Shown: piece after piece, positions 1-5,233 of the stretch | How positions within the stretch are numbered: position 1 is the stretch's first letter | Layout of the letters: every line of letters begins with the position of its first letter | Source: Hyphomicrobiaceae bacterium | Lineage (GTDB): Bacteria; Pseudomonadota; Alphaproteobacteria; Rhizobiales; Hyphomicrobiaceae | NCBI GenBank assembly: GCA_020442225.1 | Contig: JAGRKR010000427.1 | Span: forward strand, 1-8,989 | Direction of reading: 5' to 3' | Length of the DNA stretch: 8,989 nt | Notes under the pieces: generated by a model | The model's input: the letters and a program-made list of their open reading frames with translations, nothing else | Databases searched by the model: none | What the model was told of the DNA's origin: nothing | Program-made: the position numbers and the translations under genes

Positions 1-13
1 CCAGTGACGCGGC

Positions 14-100
14 GTCCCACCGCCGTCCCCCTCTGTCCCACCCTTCGTCCCCATCTATCCCACCCCTCGTCCCACTCCCTGTCCCGACGACATCCCACCC
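14..100. repeat. Phased RTCCC direct repeats, C-rich, G4-capable on minus strand
   Basis: Eight copies of a short RTCCC unit (mostly GTCCCAC or ATCCCACC) begin at 14, 25, 35, 47, 57, 69, 81 and 92. The steps are 11, 10, 12, 10, 12, 12 and 11 bases, close to one helical turn, so the units would lie on one face of the DNA. The minus strand carries runs of three or more G with loops of 1-5 bases: complement of 27-52 and of 63-85. These meet the usual G-quadruplex pattern. No gene is seen in bases 1-150. Such a cluster upstream of a replication operon could be iterons, an operator array, or the end of an unrelated upstream region; the sequence alone does not decide. Confidence 0.6.
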
Positions 101-107
101 CGGGATG
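91..107. promoter_or_regulatory. Inverted repeat CATCCC/GGGATG
   Basis: A perfect 6-bp inverted repeat (91-96 and 102-107) with a 5-base centre ACCCC. Its left arm includes the last RTCCC unit. It lies 44 bases before the HTH gene and could be an operator or a small hairpin. Function is inferred only from position. Confidence 0.3.
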
Positions 108-117
108 AGCGACTCTT

Positions 118-143
118 CTCGCATCACCAGACGGGAATGCGAG
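118..143. promoter_or_regulatory. Inverted repeat CTCGCAT/ATGCGAG before the HTH gene
   Basis: A perfect 7-bp inverted repeat, CTCGCAT (118-124) and ATGCGAG (137-143), with a 12-base spacer, ends 7 bases before the ATG at 151. As DNA it would fit an autoregulatory operator for the HTH protein. As RNA it would form a hairpin that buries the only purine-rich stretch (GCGAG, 139-143) available as a ribosome binding site. I see no clear -35/-10 pair around it. Confidence 0.35.
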
Positions 144-150
144 TACGGCG

Positions 151-363
151 ATGGAACAGTCAGGACATCTCAGCGAGAAGCTGCTGGCGCGACGTTGGGG
201 TCTTAGTCACCGGACGCTGGAGCGCTGGCGCCACGATGATCATGGTCCCGCGTATCTGAAGATCGGCGGCCGGATCGTCTACGCCATATCCGACATCGAA
301 GCCTTCGAGGCGGCACGGCGGCGCACGACTGGCGCCGTCTCCGCAGGGGCAGGCGCACAATGA
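151..363 (+). CDS. Small helix-turn-helix protein, AlpA/excisionase type
   Basis: A 70-aa protein made almost entirely of one winged HTH domain of the MerR-like HTH_17/AlpA/excisionase type. Residues about 7-26 (LSEKLLARRWGLSHRTLERW) give the helix-turn-helix. The GPAYLKIGGRIVYAISDIEAF stretch is the usual short hairpin wing and closing helix of this family, where P..kiG..v.y...D.e.f is typical. The last 15 residues are Ala/Gly-rich and look disordered. Known members act as excisionases or as activators and repressors of phage and integrated-element genes. Here it heads the plus-strand cluster, so control of the downstream operon is a reasonable inference. The stop overlaps the next start as ATGA (360-363), implying translational coupling. 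The ribosome binding site is weak (GCGAG, 139-143) and sits in an inverted repeat. Confidence 0.85.
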   Translation: MEQSGHLSEKLLARRWGLSHRTLERWRHDDHGPAYLKIGGRIVYAISDIEAFEAARRRTTGAVSAGAGAQ

Positions 364-731
364 ACGCCGCAGTCCCCGTCTCTATGGCCAGCGCAATGGT
401 CTCCCCGCGGATCAGCGAGTTCGAGCTTCGCGCCTGGGTCGTCCAGGCCCGGCCCGGAGACGTCCTCGAGTATCACCGCGGCTTCCTCGCCATCGACCGC
501 ACCCCGCTCGGGCCGCCAATGAGCGACGAGGAGCGAAGCGCCCTCGCGCAGACCGGCGCTGTCGCCATGCGGCTTGCGAGCGAGGGCGGTGTCCATCTCG
601 TCCAGCGCCGGCTTGGTCCGGGCAGTTGCAGCTATCTCGCCATCGCCCGGCGTCGACCAAGGAGTTCGCCTGCCGGTTCCGTAGCGGTGCCGCGCGATGC
701 CGGGGCGGTGCCGCTCGAGACAGCAGCGTGA
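360..731 (+). CDS. Hypothetical protein, 123 aa, phage-module type
   Basis: A 123-aa protein of unknown function. ATG 360 overlaps the stop of the HTH gene (ATGA) and an AGGGG stretch lies at 345-349. ATG codons at 384 and 396 are possible alternative starts. The core, about residues 20-98, looks like a small folded domain: an amphipathic start (ISEFELRAWVVQA), then RPGDVLEYHRGFLAIDR, an Ala-rich helix, and a final VHLVQRRLGPGSCSYLAIARR strand pair. I recall similar 'GD.l.YHrG.lA' hypothetical proteins in alphaproteobacterial prophages but can name no family. The last 25 residues are Arg/Pro/Ala-rich and probably unstructured. No catalytic motif, membrane segment or signal peptide is visible. 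Its coupling to the HTH gene and position before the recombination genes suggest an accessory or regulatory role, which is inference. Confidence 0.7.
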   Translation: MNAAVPVSMASAMVSPRISEFELRAWVVQARPGDVLEYHRGFLAIDRTPLGPPMSDEERSALAQTGAVAMRLASEGGVHLVQRRLGPGSCSYLAIARRRPRSSPAGSVAVPRDAGAVPLETAA

Positions 732-736
732 AGACA

Positions 737-804
737 GCGGCGGGGCGGCCCTTTCCGCAAGGACGGGCAGGCTCTCCTTCGGCGCCCGGTCAACGCCCCG
801 CCGC
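737..804 (+). promoter_or_regulatory. Structured intergenic leader: 11-bp inverted repeat with inner stem
   Basis: Directly after the stop at 731, GCGGCGGGGCG (737-747) is a perfect inverted match to CGCCCCGCCGC (794-804), an 11-bp stem enclosing 46 bases. Inside, GACGGGC (762-768) can pair with 784-791 with one bulged G. No T-run follows, so it is not a standard intrinsic terminator. The structure ends 42 bases before the ATPase start and could be a processing, attenuation or translation-control element, or a protein site on DNA. High GC raises the chance of fortuitous pairing, but 11 perfect pairs are notable. Confidence 0.4.
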
Positions 805-846
805 CCCAGACCAAGCGACGACGTCATCCACACGAGGATCCAACCA

Positions 847-1695
847 ATGCCGGTTCGCATCATCACGGCCGACGAGCGGCTGTCGGCAGCTCACAACAAG
901 ACCTCGATCGCCATCTTCGGACCACCGGGCGCCGGGAAGACGTCGCTCCTGAAGACGCTGCCGGCCGACCAGACCGTCTGCCTCGATCTTGAGGCCGGCA
1001 TGAAGTCGGTGCAGGATTGGCCAGGCGCCAGCATTCCCGTACGGAGCTTCCTCGACTTCCGTGACCTGGCGGTGCTGATCGGCGGACCCGACCCGGCCGC
1101 CGATCCCAATGCCTGGTACAGCGCGCAGCACCATCAGCACACGAGGAGCGTCTACGCCGGCAGCGGTGTGGAAGAGTTCCTCGCCAGCAAGTCCGTGGTG
1201 TTCGTCGACAGCATCACCGATCTCACGCGCCAGTCGATGGCCTATGCCCGGCAGCAGCCGGAAGCGTTCTCCGAGCGCACCGGGAAGCCGGATGTTCGTG
1301 GCGCCTACGGCCTGCTCGGCCGTGAGGTCATCCAGGCCCTCAAGCACCTCCAGCACGCGCCGGGCAAGACGGTGATCTTCGTCGGGGTCCTGGAGAAGGT
1401 CACCGACGAGTTCGGTGTCACGACCTGGCAGCCGCAGATGGAGGGCTCCAAGGTCGGCCGCGAGCTGCCGGGCATCGTTGATCAGGTGATGGCGCTGCAC
1501 CTGTTCAGCCGCGACACCGACGGCGGCTACGTCCTCGACGAGAAGGCGAGCGAACGCCGGCTCGTTTGCCGGGCCGGCAATCCGTTCGGCCTGCCGGCCA
1601 AGGATCGAAGCGGCCGCCTCGGCGAGACCGAGCCTCCCGACCTCGGCGCCCTGCTCGCCAAGATCAACACAACCGCGTTCGCAGCCGCACGATAG
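847..1695 (+). CDS. Phage RecA-core ATPase, Sak4-like (AAA_24 family)
   Basis: A 282-aa P-loop ATPase. Walker A is GPPGAGKTS at residues 25-33; Walker B is VVFVDS at 117-122 with Asp121. Other family features are CLDLEAG after the first helix, a helix leading to a TVIFVGVLEKV strand, QPQMEGSKVGRELPGIVDQVMAL, and a late basic AGNPFGLPAKDRSGRL segment. This order matches the phage AAA_24 ATPases that include Sak4-type single-strand annealing proteins, which have a minimal RecA core and are typically encoded beside an ssDNA-binding protein. The next gene here is SSB-like, which supports that reading. A longer frame opens at 697, but its first 50 residues are Arg/Pro-rich and run through the inverted repeat. 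ATG 847 has a GAGGA stretch 8-12 bases upstream and begins where homology-like sequence begins. The exact activity, annealing or loading, cannot be read from sequence. Confidence 0.85.
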   Translation: MPVRIITADERLSAAHNKTSIAIFGPPGAGKTSLLKTLPADQTVCLDLEAGMKSVQDWPGASIPVRSFLDFRDLAVLIGGPDPAADPNAWYSAQHHQHTRSVYAGSGVEEFLASKSVVFVDSITDLTRQSMAYARQQPEAFSERTGKPDVRGAYGLLGREVIQALKHLQHAPGKTVIFVGVLEKVTDEFGVTTWQPQMEGSKVGRELPGIVDQVMALHLFSRDTDGGYVLDEKASERRLVCRAGNPFGLPAKDRSGRLGETEPPDLGALLAKINTTAFAAAR

Positions 1696-1736
1696 GCGGC
1701 GTCACCGATCGAGAATCTTAATCCAAGGAGAACGAC

Positions 1737-2438
1737 ATGTACGACCTCAACGATGCCCAGCCACAGATGGCGCCAGTCGGCGACCTGATTCCCGACGGCA
1801 CCTTCGCCAAGGTGAAGATGACCATTCGCCCGGGCGGAACGAACGGCTCGACGCCGCTCGATGCTGGTCTGCTCAAGGCATCGCAGTCCAGCGACGCCAA
1901 GCTGCTCGATTGCGAGTTCACGGTGGTCGCCGGCCCCTATGCCAGACGGAAGTTCTGGCAGAACTTCACCGTCGCCGGCGGCAAGCTCGACGAGAAGGGG
2001 CAGTCGAAGGGCTGGAACATCTCGAAGGCGACGTTCCGCGCCATGGTCGACAGCGCCCTCGGCCTCGATCCGCGCGATGAGAGCGCCGCCGCCAAGGCCA
2101 AGCGCGTCTTCCAGGGGCTGAAGCAGCTCGACGGCATCGTTGTCGCTGCCCGGATCATGGTCGAGCCCGCGTCGGAGCCGCAATACAGGGACGCCAACAA
2201 GCTCGCGAATGTCGTCCTGCCGGGTGAGCCCCAGTACGACGCGATCATGCGCGGCGAGACCGTGCAGCCCGATCCGATCAACGCCAAGCCGCGCAAGGCG
2301 CAGAACGGCGCGACGCAGAACGCCCCCGCCTGGCAACCCAACGCGCAGCAGAATGGCAGCGTGCCGTGGGCCGACCAGGATCAGTCCAGGCCACCTCAAC
2401 CTGCTCCGGCGACCGGTCCCGCCTGGCTCAATACCTAA
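1737..2438 (+). CDS. SSB-like single-stranded DNA-binding protein (DUF669-like)
   Basis: A 233-aa protein, probably the ssDNA-binding partner of the preceding ATPase. Residues about 12-160 form one domain with alternating strands (DLIPDGTFAKVKMTI, AKLLDCEFTVVAGPYARRKFWQNFTVAG) and then NISKATFRAMVDSALGLDP. That matches the phage DUF669/SSB-like pattern of 'G.Y.a.v' followed by a 'f.V..G.y.gR..w.n.t' strand pair. From about residue 185 to the end the chain is Gln/Asn/Pro-rich with PAW and VPW repeats and looks disordered, as in SSB linkers. It ends in PAWLNT and lacks the acidic DDDIPF-type tip of bacterial SSB. The ribosome binding site is strong (AAGGAG, 1725-1730, six bases before ATG). The 41-base gap and the pairing with a Sak4-like gene support a shared recombination role. 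The family name is a recollection, not a search result. Confidence 0.7.
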   Translation: MYDLNDAQPQMAPVGDLIPDGTFAKVKMTIRPGGTNGSTPLDAGLLKASQSSDAKLLDCEFTVVAGPYARRKFWQNFTVAGGKLDEKGQSKGWNISKATFRAMVDSALGLDPRDESAAAKAKRVFQGLKQLDGIVVAARIMVEPASEPQYRDANKLANVVLPGEPQYDAIMRGETVQPDPINAKPRKAQNGATQNAPAWQPNAQQNGSVPWADQDQSRPPQPAPATGPAWLNT

Positions 2439-2449
2439 GGCGGGAGGTC

Positions 2450-2680
2450 GTGACCGATGACGAGTGGCTGGCGCACACGACGCGCGAAGCGGCGAAGGCG
2501 ATCGGTCGATGGCTCGAAGGAAGAGGTGGGCTGCACCAGCCAATCCGCTCTTTGACCATGCGCGATCTCGAAGCCATGGCCGCCAGGGCCAACGACCGCT
2601 TCGTGGTGTTGGCGGCGGAGCGGATCAGGGAACAACCGGAGGCGGCCACGGCCAATCACAGGTGGCTCATGGCTGGCTAG
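2450..2680 (+). CDS. Hypothetical protein, 76 aa
   Basis: A 76-aa, mostly helical protein of unknown function starting at GTG 2450. Visible segments are an N-terminal acidic turn (TDDEWLAHTTREAAKAIGRWLEGRGG), a short linker QPIRSLTMRDLEAMAARANDRFVVLAAERI, and the end HRWLMAG. Composition is protein-like, unlike the Arg-rich overlapping frame. I recall similar small ORFs between SSB-like and zinc-finger genes of alphaproteobacterial prophages but know no family name. The likely ribosome binding site is AAGG (2437-2440), nine bases before GTG; the nearer GGGAGG is only two bases away and so too close. The gene starts 11 bases after the SSB-like stop, and its last 19 bases overlap the proposed start of the next gene, which suggests translational coupling. 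Confidence 0.65.
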   Translation: MTDDEWLAHTTREAAKAIGRWLEGRGGLHQPIRSLTMRDLEAMAARANDRFVVLAAERIREQPEAATANHRWLMAG

Positions 2681-3048
2681 CCCCGTGTGCGCTCTGCGGC
2701 CGGCAGAGCCGGGGCTACCTCTACTGCCACCTGCTCCGTCGGGACCGTTTCCCCGACTACGCCTTCTGCTCGCCGACCTGCACCGACCTCGGAATCGCAC
2801 TCGCCAGGGAGAACAACGGCGTGATCGACAAGACTGCCCGCGAGACACAGGCCCTCAGGGAGGCTCGGCGCCCCTTCGCCGAGGCGCTCACCGCACTCGG
2901 TCTGATGGAGCCCTTCTACAATCGTACCGCCGCCGAGATCGATCAGCTGATCGAGGCGGCAGTCACCGGCTTCGTCGAGAGCATGCAGCGCCAGTCGGCG
3001 ACGCCCGAGCGCTCCGGCACGCCCTTCGACGACGACATTCCTTTTTGA
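2662..3048 (+). CDS. Zinc-finger-like protein with SSB-type DDDIPF tail (probable DUF6511)
   Basis: A 128-aa protein if translation starts at GTG 2662. The N-terminal part has CALC (Cys9, Cys12) and FCSPTC (Cys36, Cys40), a likely treble-clef-type zinc site, with Cys22-His23 between them. A helical region follows: ENNGVIDKTARETQALREARRPFAEALTALGLM, then AAEIDQLIEAAVTGFVESMQRQS. This order fits my memory of the DUF6511 family of alphaproteobacteria and their phages, whose function is unknown. The last eight residues are PFDDDIPF; the final six are identical to the tip of E. coli SSB, the docking site for many DNA repair and replication proteins. The start is uncertain: GGAGG at 2638-2642 is 19 bases away, and an in-frame ATG at 2509 would add a low-quality Arg/Gly-rich stretch. 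Frame and C-terminus are firm. Confidence 0.75.
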   Translation: MAHGWLAPCALCGRQSRGYLYCHLLRRDRFPDYAFCSPTCTDLGIALARENNGVIDKTARETQALREARRPFAEALTALGLMEPFYNRTAAEIDQLIEAAVTGFVESMQRQSATPERSGTPFDDDIPF

Positions 3049-3060
3049 GGGCGAACATCG

Positions 3061-3855
3061 GTGATCGACCTCAATCACAAGTCGGGCTGCCAGTACGAAC
3101 CGCCTCTCCGCCCGCCTGGCATCGCCGCCGCCATCGGCAGGGCAATCGACAGCGCGCTGCTAGCGCGCCATCACGCCCAGCCGCCACGACGCTATGTCAG
3201 CAGCTCGGGCCTTGGTCGGGAGTGTCTCCGCCAGATCCAGTACGACTATCTCGCCGCGCCGAAGGACGAGGGCCGGGACTTCGAACCGGCGACCCTCCGG
3301 ATCTTCGCGGCCGGTCATCGCGGTGAGGACGTGGTGGCGGCATGGCTGCGGGCCGCCGGGTTCGATCTCCGTACCCACCGCTCGGACGGACGACAGTTCG
3401 GCTTCTCGATGCTCGGCGGCCGCTTCCGTGGCCACATCGATGGCTGCGTGGTCAGCGGTCCGGCGCCGATGATCTTTCCGGCGCTCTGGGAGAACAAGGC
3501 GGTCGGCGCCGGTCCGTGGAAGGAGATCGTCAAGCGCGGCGTGGTGATCGCGAGGCCGGTCTACGCGGCGCAGATCGCACTCTACCAGGCCTACCTCGAT
3601 CTGCCCAACCCCGCTCTCTTCACCGCGCTCAATCGCGACACCCTTGAACTCCATGCGGAGCTGGTCCCGTTTGACGCGGCGCTCGCGCAGGCCATGAGCG
3701 ACCGGGCCGTGCAGGTGGTCCGCGCCAGCGACGCCGAGGAGCTTCTGCCGCGCGCCGCCGCCGACCGCAGCGCGGCTGTCTGTCGGGGCGGAATGAGCGG
3801 CGGCTCCTATCATGGCGCCTGCTCCTGGCAGGACCGGTGCTGGAGGGCGCGATGA
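3061..3855 (+). CDS. PD-(D/E)XK exonuclease, Cas4/AddB-like
   Basis: A 264-aa nuclease of the RecB/Cas4-like PD-(D/E)XK fold. Motifs in order: YVSSSGLGRECLRQIQYDYL (44-63, the S.S.L..C.R...Y entry motif with Cys55); HRGEDVVAAWLRAAGF with His86 and Glu89; FRGHIDG with Asp127; WENKAVG with Glu144 and Lys146; and YAAQIALYQAYL with Gln171. Asp127, Glu144 and Lys146 form the metal-dependent active site of this fold. The C-terminus has Cys241, His251, Cys254 and Cys260. With Cys55 this resembles the iron-sulfur latch of Cas4 and AddB, but with a His or a shifted Cys in one position. A likely role is end resection for the neighbouring annealing proteins. GTG 3061 has GAGG at 3047-3050. The gene lies 12 bases after the zinc-finger gene. 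It is not called Cas4 because no CRISPR genes are present. Confidence 0.85.
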   Translation: MIDLNHKSGCQYEPPLRPPGIAAAIGRAIDSALLARHHAQPPRRYVSSSGLGRECLRQIQYDYLAAPKDEGRDFEPATLRIFAAGHRGEDVVAAWLRAAGFDLRTHRSDGRQFGFSMLGGRFRGHIDGCVVSGPAPMIFPALWENKAVGAGPWKEIVKRGVVIARPVYAAQIALYQAYLDLPNPALFTALNRDTLELHAELVPFDAALAQAMSDRAVQVVRASDAEELLPRAAADRSAAVCRGGMSGGSYHGACSWQDRCWRAR

Positions 3856-3887
3856 TCACCGCCAAGCTTCGGACATGGACACACCTC

Positions 3888-3897
3888 AAGAGGAGGT
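3888..3897 (+). promoter_or_regulatory. Strong ribosome binding site of the helicase gene
   Basis: AAGAGGAGGT at 3888-3897 is the best match to the anti-Shine-Dalgarno sequence in the window, with about five bases between AGGAGG and ATG 3902. It decides the helicase start against the upstream in-frame ATG codons at 3812 and 3875, which lack such a site. Confidence 0.75.
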
Positions 3898-3901
3898 CGG
3901 C

Positions 3902-5224
3902 ATGACCGACATCACGCTCACCGACCAGCAATGGGCCGGGGTCAAGCGCATCGTCCATTGGTTCAGGCACGAGACGCATGAGAAGCAGGTGGCGCGCATC
4001 TCCGGGTACGCAGGATGCGGCAAGAGCACCATCCTGAAGTTCGTGCTCGATGAGCTTGGCCTCGATGCTCACGTGAGCGATCGCGACGGCGGCAGCTGCG
4101 TACCTGGTGTGGTCACCGCGACCTTCACCGGCAAGGCGGCCCTGGTGCTAAAACGGAAGGGTACGCCGGCGCGCACCATTCACAGCCTGATCTACAGCGT
4201 CATCGAGGCCACCGAGGAAGAGATCGAGGCGGCGGGCAAGAAGATCGCCGAGGCGGAAGCCCATGCGCGGACACTGACCGGGTTCGATCGCACCGCCGCG
4301 GAGGCCGCCATCGAAGCCCAGCGCCAGGCTCTGTCGCAGATGAAGAAGCCGCGCTTCTCATTGAACCCGCAGAGCGACGCTGCCGACGCAAGGCTGATCG
4401 TCCTGGACGAGGTCTCCATGGTCGGCGAGGAAATGGCGCGCGACCTGATGAGCTTCGGCAAGCCCATCCTGGTGCTGGGTGACCCCGGGCAGCTGCCGCC
4501 GATCAAGGGGGAAGGCGCGTTCACCAACGATGCCCCTGACGTCATGCTCACCGAGATCCATCGGCAGGCCGAGACCAGCGCCATCATCCGCCTTGCCACC
4601 ATGGCCCGTCGCGGTGAGCCGATCGGCTTCGGCCAGTACGACACCTTCGTCTGGAAGATGAGGAAGCAGGACGTCACGCCCGAGCAGGCGCTCCGCGGCG
4701 GCCAGGTCATCTGCGGGCTCAACGCCACCCGGCTGCAGCTCAACAATGCCATGCGCCGGGCGGCGGGGTTCGTCGACGGCTGGCTGCCCACCGGGCCGGA
4801 CGAGAAGATCATTTGCCTCAAGAACCAGAACGACCTCGGCCTGATCAACGGCATGTTCGTCACCCTCGACAATGTGGTCGACGAGGGCAGCCTCTACTTC
4901 TCGGCTGCGGTGAGCGACGAGGACGGCAACCGGATCGGGCCGCCGGGTGCGGACGGCAAACCGGGCCGGCTCCGCATCTACAAGGGACACTTCGAGGATC
5001 ACGTCGCCTTCGATCGGCAGCGCCACGATCGGGACTGGAAGGGCAAGCGCAACCTCACCGAGGCAACGTTCGGCTGGGCCATCACCGGGCACAAGTCGCA
5101 AGGGTCGCAATGGGAGAATGTCATCGTCTGGGACGATGGCCTTGGACGGAGCGAATCCGATCGCCGCCGCTGGCTCTACACGGTCATCACCCGTGCCGAG
5201 CGTGGGCTGGTGATCCTGGCCTGA
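3902..5224 (+). CDS. SF1B DNA helicase, Dda/RecD-like (AAA_30)
   Basis: A 440-aa ATP-dependent DNA helicase. Motifs in order: Q-motif-like TDQQ (7-10); Walker A GYAGCGKS (35-42); Walker B LDEVSM with Asp169-Glu170; motif III LGDPGQLPP with Asp194; TEIHRQ shortly after; UvrD_C_2-type motif V GHKSQGSQWENVIVWDD from residue 396; and motif VI YTVITRAERGL from 426. This set and length are typical of phage Dda-like and RecD2-like 5'-3' helicases, which remodel replication forks or restart stalled ones; the polarity is family knowledge. Between Walker A and Walker B a Glu/Ala/Lys-rich helical stretch (about 100-150) may form a coiled-coil insert. ATG 3902 is set by the strong ribosome binding site. 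The gene sits 46 bases after the nuclease and 9 before the primase gene, so all three are probably co-transcribed. A combined resection role with the nuclease is plausible but unproven. Confidence 0.9.
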   Translation: MTDITLTDQQWAGVKRIVHWFRHETHEKQVARISGYAGCGKSTILKFVLDELGLDAHVSDRDGGSCVPGVVTATFTGKAALVLKRKGTPARTIHSLIYSVIEATEEEIEAAGKKIAEAEAHARTLTGFDRTAAEAAIEAQRQALSQMKKPRFSLNPQSDAADARLIVLDEVSMVGEEMARDLMSFGKPILVLGDPGQLPPIKGEGAFTNDAPDVMLTEIHRQAETSAIIRLATMARRGEPIGFGQYDTFVWKMRKQDVTPEQALRGGQVICGLNATRLQLNNAMRRAAGFVDGWLPTGPDEKIICLKNQNDLGLINGMFVTLDNVVDEGSLYFSAAVSDEDGNRIGPPGADGKPGRLRIYKGHFEDHVAFDRQRHDRDWKGKRNLTEATFGWAITGHKSQGSQWENVIVWDDGLGRSESDRRRWLYTVITRAERGLVILA

Positions 5225-5233
5225 GCCCCGGCC

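Noticed and set aside
697..846. Upstream extension of the ATPase gene to ATG 697
   Set aside because: The extra 50 residues are Arg/Ser/Pro-rich, overlap the previous gene's end and cross the inverted repeat. ATG 847 has a ribosome binding site and starts just before conserved sequence.
790..1500. Long minus-strand open frame (236 aa)
   Set aside because: It lies antisense to the ATPase gene, whose P-loop and Walker B motifs are clear. The minus product has Arg/Leu/Gly-rich composition without motifs, as expected of high-GC shadow frames.
1527..2543. Minus-strand open frame of 338 aa, longer than the plus-strand gene there
   Set aside because: It spans the end of the ATPase gene and all of the SSB-like gene, which has a strong ribosome binding site and a coherent domain. 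The minus product is Arg/Leu-rich low-quality sequence.
3856..3901. Helicase start at ATG 3812 or 3875
   Set aside because: Neither has a ribosome binding site, and 3812 overlaps the nuclease gene by 44 bases, while ATG 3902 has a near-perfect one.
4358..5110. Minus-strand open frame of 250 aa within the helicase
   Set aside because: It is a shadow of the helicase gene, whose motifs I-VI are all present on the plus strand.
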